From NCBI GenBank assembly GCA_030642545.1, contig DAOWNP010000111.1:1-7685 (forward strand): DNA of 7,685 bases. The letters are read 5' to 3'. Below, piece after piece: positions 7,201 through 7,685 of this stretch (positions are counted from its first letter, which is position 1; every line of letters begins with the position of its first letter). Source of the DNA: Desulfobacteraceae bacterium. GTDB lineage: Bacteria; Desulfobacterota; Desulfobacteria; Desulfobacterales; DAOWNP01. The notes below the pieces were generated by a model. That model had not been told where the DNA came from, ran no database searches, and saw only the letters and a list, made by a program, of their open reading frames with translations. Position numbers and translations under genes: made by a program.

Positions 7201-7685
7201 TATCAAGACCAAGAGCAGCTGACGGATATCCTGTAAGCTCACTTACAATTGATATAAGCGTTTCGGCTCTATTTTCTGAAATATTTTTTATCTCTACCTT
7301 GTCAGAATCAAAATTATCTAAATCAGAACTATTATTTACGACCATTTCTGTTTCAGGTACAAAGACATTTTCATCAGGTTGAGAATAATTTTTTACCTCA
7401 GTATTATCTACAACACTTTCAACTAACACCGAATCAGAAATATTTTTTGTGCTCTCAAGTATTTTCTGTATAATTTTACTTGCTTCTGCCTGAATATCTA
7501 AAAATTTTTCATGGGCTGATACTGTATTTGCCTGCACTATCTGTATAGATTTCAACCCTTCAGAAACCACTTTTAATGTCTGATTAATAACATCAGAACT
7601 GTTTTTACTATCTGTTTTCATATTATTTTTATTAATATTAATAGGATTTGAAGTTATATCTAATTTATCAACTTTTTTATGGGAC
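4217..7685 (-). CDS. pfaA: PfaA-like iterative type I polyketide/fatty-acid synthase, C-terminal part (5' end beyond window)
   Basis: Large multidomain lipid synthase; relatives assemble polyunsaturated fatty acids or other polyketide lipids. About 1155 residues are visible; numbering here is from the Met at 7621. Residues 1-60 resemble a post-acyltransferase linker (AHEKFLDIQ at 36-44). Two acyl carrier domains follow, with phosphopantetheine serines S151 and S245 in LGIDSIKR. Residues about 320-545 look like a structural ketoreductase half. The catalytic half has TGGARG at 562-567, HGAG at 687-690, the S736/Y749/N753 set, NWGPWDGGM at 776-784, and the long insertion (about 590-650) seen in PfaA-type ketoreductases. 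The dehydratase region (about 855-1125) has H869/P878 and DSAFQ (D1043, Q1047). The order ACP-KR-DH fits PfaA. The frame is open 21 codons upstream of 7621 to the edge and that ATG lacks a ribosome site, so ketosynthase and acyltransferase domains are expected outside. Alternatives are other Pfa- or Hgl-like synthases. Confidence 0.85.
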   Translation of the reverse strand, partial: SHKKVDKLDITSNPININKNNMKTDSKNSSDVINQTLKVVSEGLKSIQIVQANTVSAHEKFLDIQAEASKIIQKILESTKNISDSVLVESVVDNTEVKNYSQPDENVFVPETEMVVNNSSDLDNFDSDKVEIKNISENRAETLISIVSELTGYPSAALGLDMDMESDLGIDSIKRVEIFSALEEKAGTLPEISPDIMSSLKTLKEVIDYIDENQKTDSNTASNTTVVNSKHDLGSTLISIVSELTGYPLDALGLDMDMESDLGIDSIKRVEIFSALEEKAGNLPEISPDIMSSLKTLKEVIDYIGENQKTVSDIETGRGTEALNSNSDLSALITQTVVVDSDMDLSQKVIYKRILKTADLLDKQLDKRKDDIFIPKGKTIYVTDDETGLSEAIVKKLVGKNIDAKLIISPHKDYIEYYQDNIKNSGGIIIVIKKSIFKKTEIGLKDIDYIKSIFTLVQTAGVLFANDNNDDDDGKSIFTAITRMDGSFGISGSNIFNPVQAGFLGLCKTAALEWENTCCHCIDIEPEWTDCSTIAESVLSEIFKTGNLEIGISENFKKVLRLEKTSFSEKTTDLTKKDVIVVTGGARGITAECAVEIAKKTKATMILLGRSQIPFDEPDWLENLKTESEMKKAVYHNYFTQKKPVPVEVEKVYKRFAVNREIKKTIDKIKSFGSKVVYYQSDILNSKDLTALMGKVRNRFSHITAIIHGAGVLHDKLIIDKTIDQFEIVFNTKVAGLVNLLEALKQDTLKHMVLFSSVSARFGNKGQADYAMANEVLNKTAQAEAQKRANCKVTSINWGPWDGGMVTSSIKREFEKNSINVIPVEQGVKCLLKELVPDYNMPVEVVIDAGYKNSEKEFFQTEDISDNKDSFYNFYEKNIQLDNYSVLKDHVLGEKPVVPLALVSEWIGSCALHENPGMSFFGFDRLRVLNGIKLGNGYNNNVWLVANKGCYKGSSFEVDVCVKNSSNGNSSRVFSSAKAILKLTSQHSGELKNFKKPLYEKYHRTITDIYEKILFHGPMLQGLKKITGYSASGMAAIVSSAPAPSEWETDPVRGQWLCDPLILDSAFQLACLWCFEQTGSVSIPSYCDSYRQYVEHFPSSEISVYLKTNKLSKHKLNADFTFVDQNSRVIASLNGYEATIDSSLNYAFKAGGIKI
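6265..6289 (-). repeat. Short GAT-type trinucleotide run encoding an Asp/Asn stretch
   Basis: On the minus strand, a run of GAT, AAT and AAC codons encodes NDNNDDDD (residues 445-452 of the synthase, numbered from 7621), with four consecutive GAT codons at its end. It falls in the structural half of the ketoreductase, probably a surface loop. The length is divisible by three, so slippage would change loop length without breaking the frame. Confidence 0.7.
6755..7261 (-). repeat. Tandem repeat encoding two nearly identical acyl carrier domains
   Basis: Two 225-base copies (7037-7261 and 6755-6979) lie 282 bases apart within the synthase. By eye they differ at about 13 bases, and the proteins at 4 of 75 residues. 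Each copy encodes one acyl carrier domain with the LGIDSIKR attachment motif. The spacers between copies differ, so homology ends close to the domain borders. The high DNA identity points to a recent duplication or ongoing gene conversion. Confidence 0.9.

Noticed and set aside
7619..7621. ATG taken as the true start of the synthase
   Set aside because: No ribosome site precedes it, and the frame remains open to the window edge with linker-like sequence.

Overview
AT-rich window in which every supported gene lies on the minus strand, so it reads from right (7685) to left (1). Four of the five genes are flagellar or signalling genes, and the largest is a polyketide/fatty-acid synthase of the PfaA type. 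The order fliK-flgD-flgE, a sigma-54 promoter in front of the flagellar genes and a Pfa-type lipid synthase fit a motile Gram-negative bacterium. Desulfobacterota (sulfate-reducer relatives) would be a good guess, because Pfa-like synthases and sigma-54 flagellar control are both known there. This assignment is inference; no taxonomic marker is present.

Region 4217-7685 holds the C-terminal part of a large multidomain synthase: a post-acyltransferase linker, two nearly identical acyl carrier protein domains, a structural plus catalytic ketoreductase, and a two-part dehydratase. The frame stays open to the right edge, so the Met at 7621 is not a convincing start. The ketosynthase and acyltransferase presumably lie beyond the window. 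Only 24 bases downstream, at 2978-4192, is an EAL-HDOD (YuxH/CdgJ-like) signalling protein, probably on the same transcript.

Region 2687-2977 is non-coding. It carries a near-consensus sigma-54 promoter (2752-2767) reading leftwards into the flagellar hook operon. That operon runs fliK (hook-length control), flgD (hook cap/scaffold) and flgE (hook protein, cut by the left edge), with short gaps and no visible terminators. The promoter lies so close to the upstream fliK ATG (2731) that the ATG at 2686 is the more likely start.

The three flagellar genes act together: FlgD caps the growing hook, FlgE is its subunit and FliK measures its length. The synthase is not linked to flagella by any known pathway. 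The EAL-HDOD gene between the two sets is the only candidate link (c-di-GMP or HDOD signalling with lipid or motility output), and that link is speculative. I see no mobile element, RNA gene, CRISPR array or clearly new system. The most useful observations are the promoter and start-site reading, the open 5' end of the synthase, its recently duplicated ACP pair, and the synthase/EAL-HDOD pairing.
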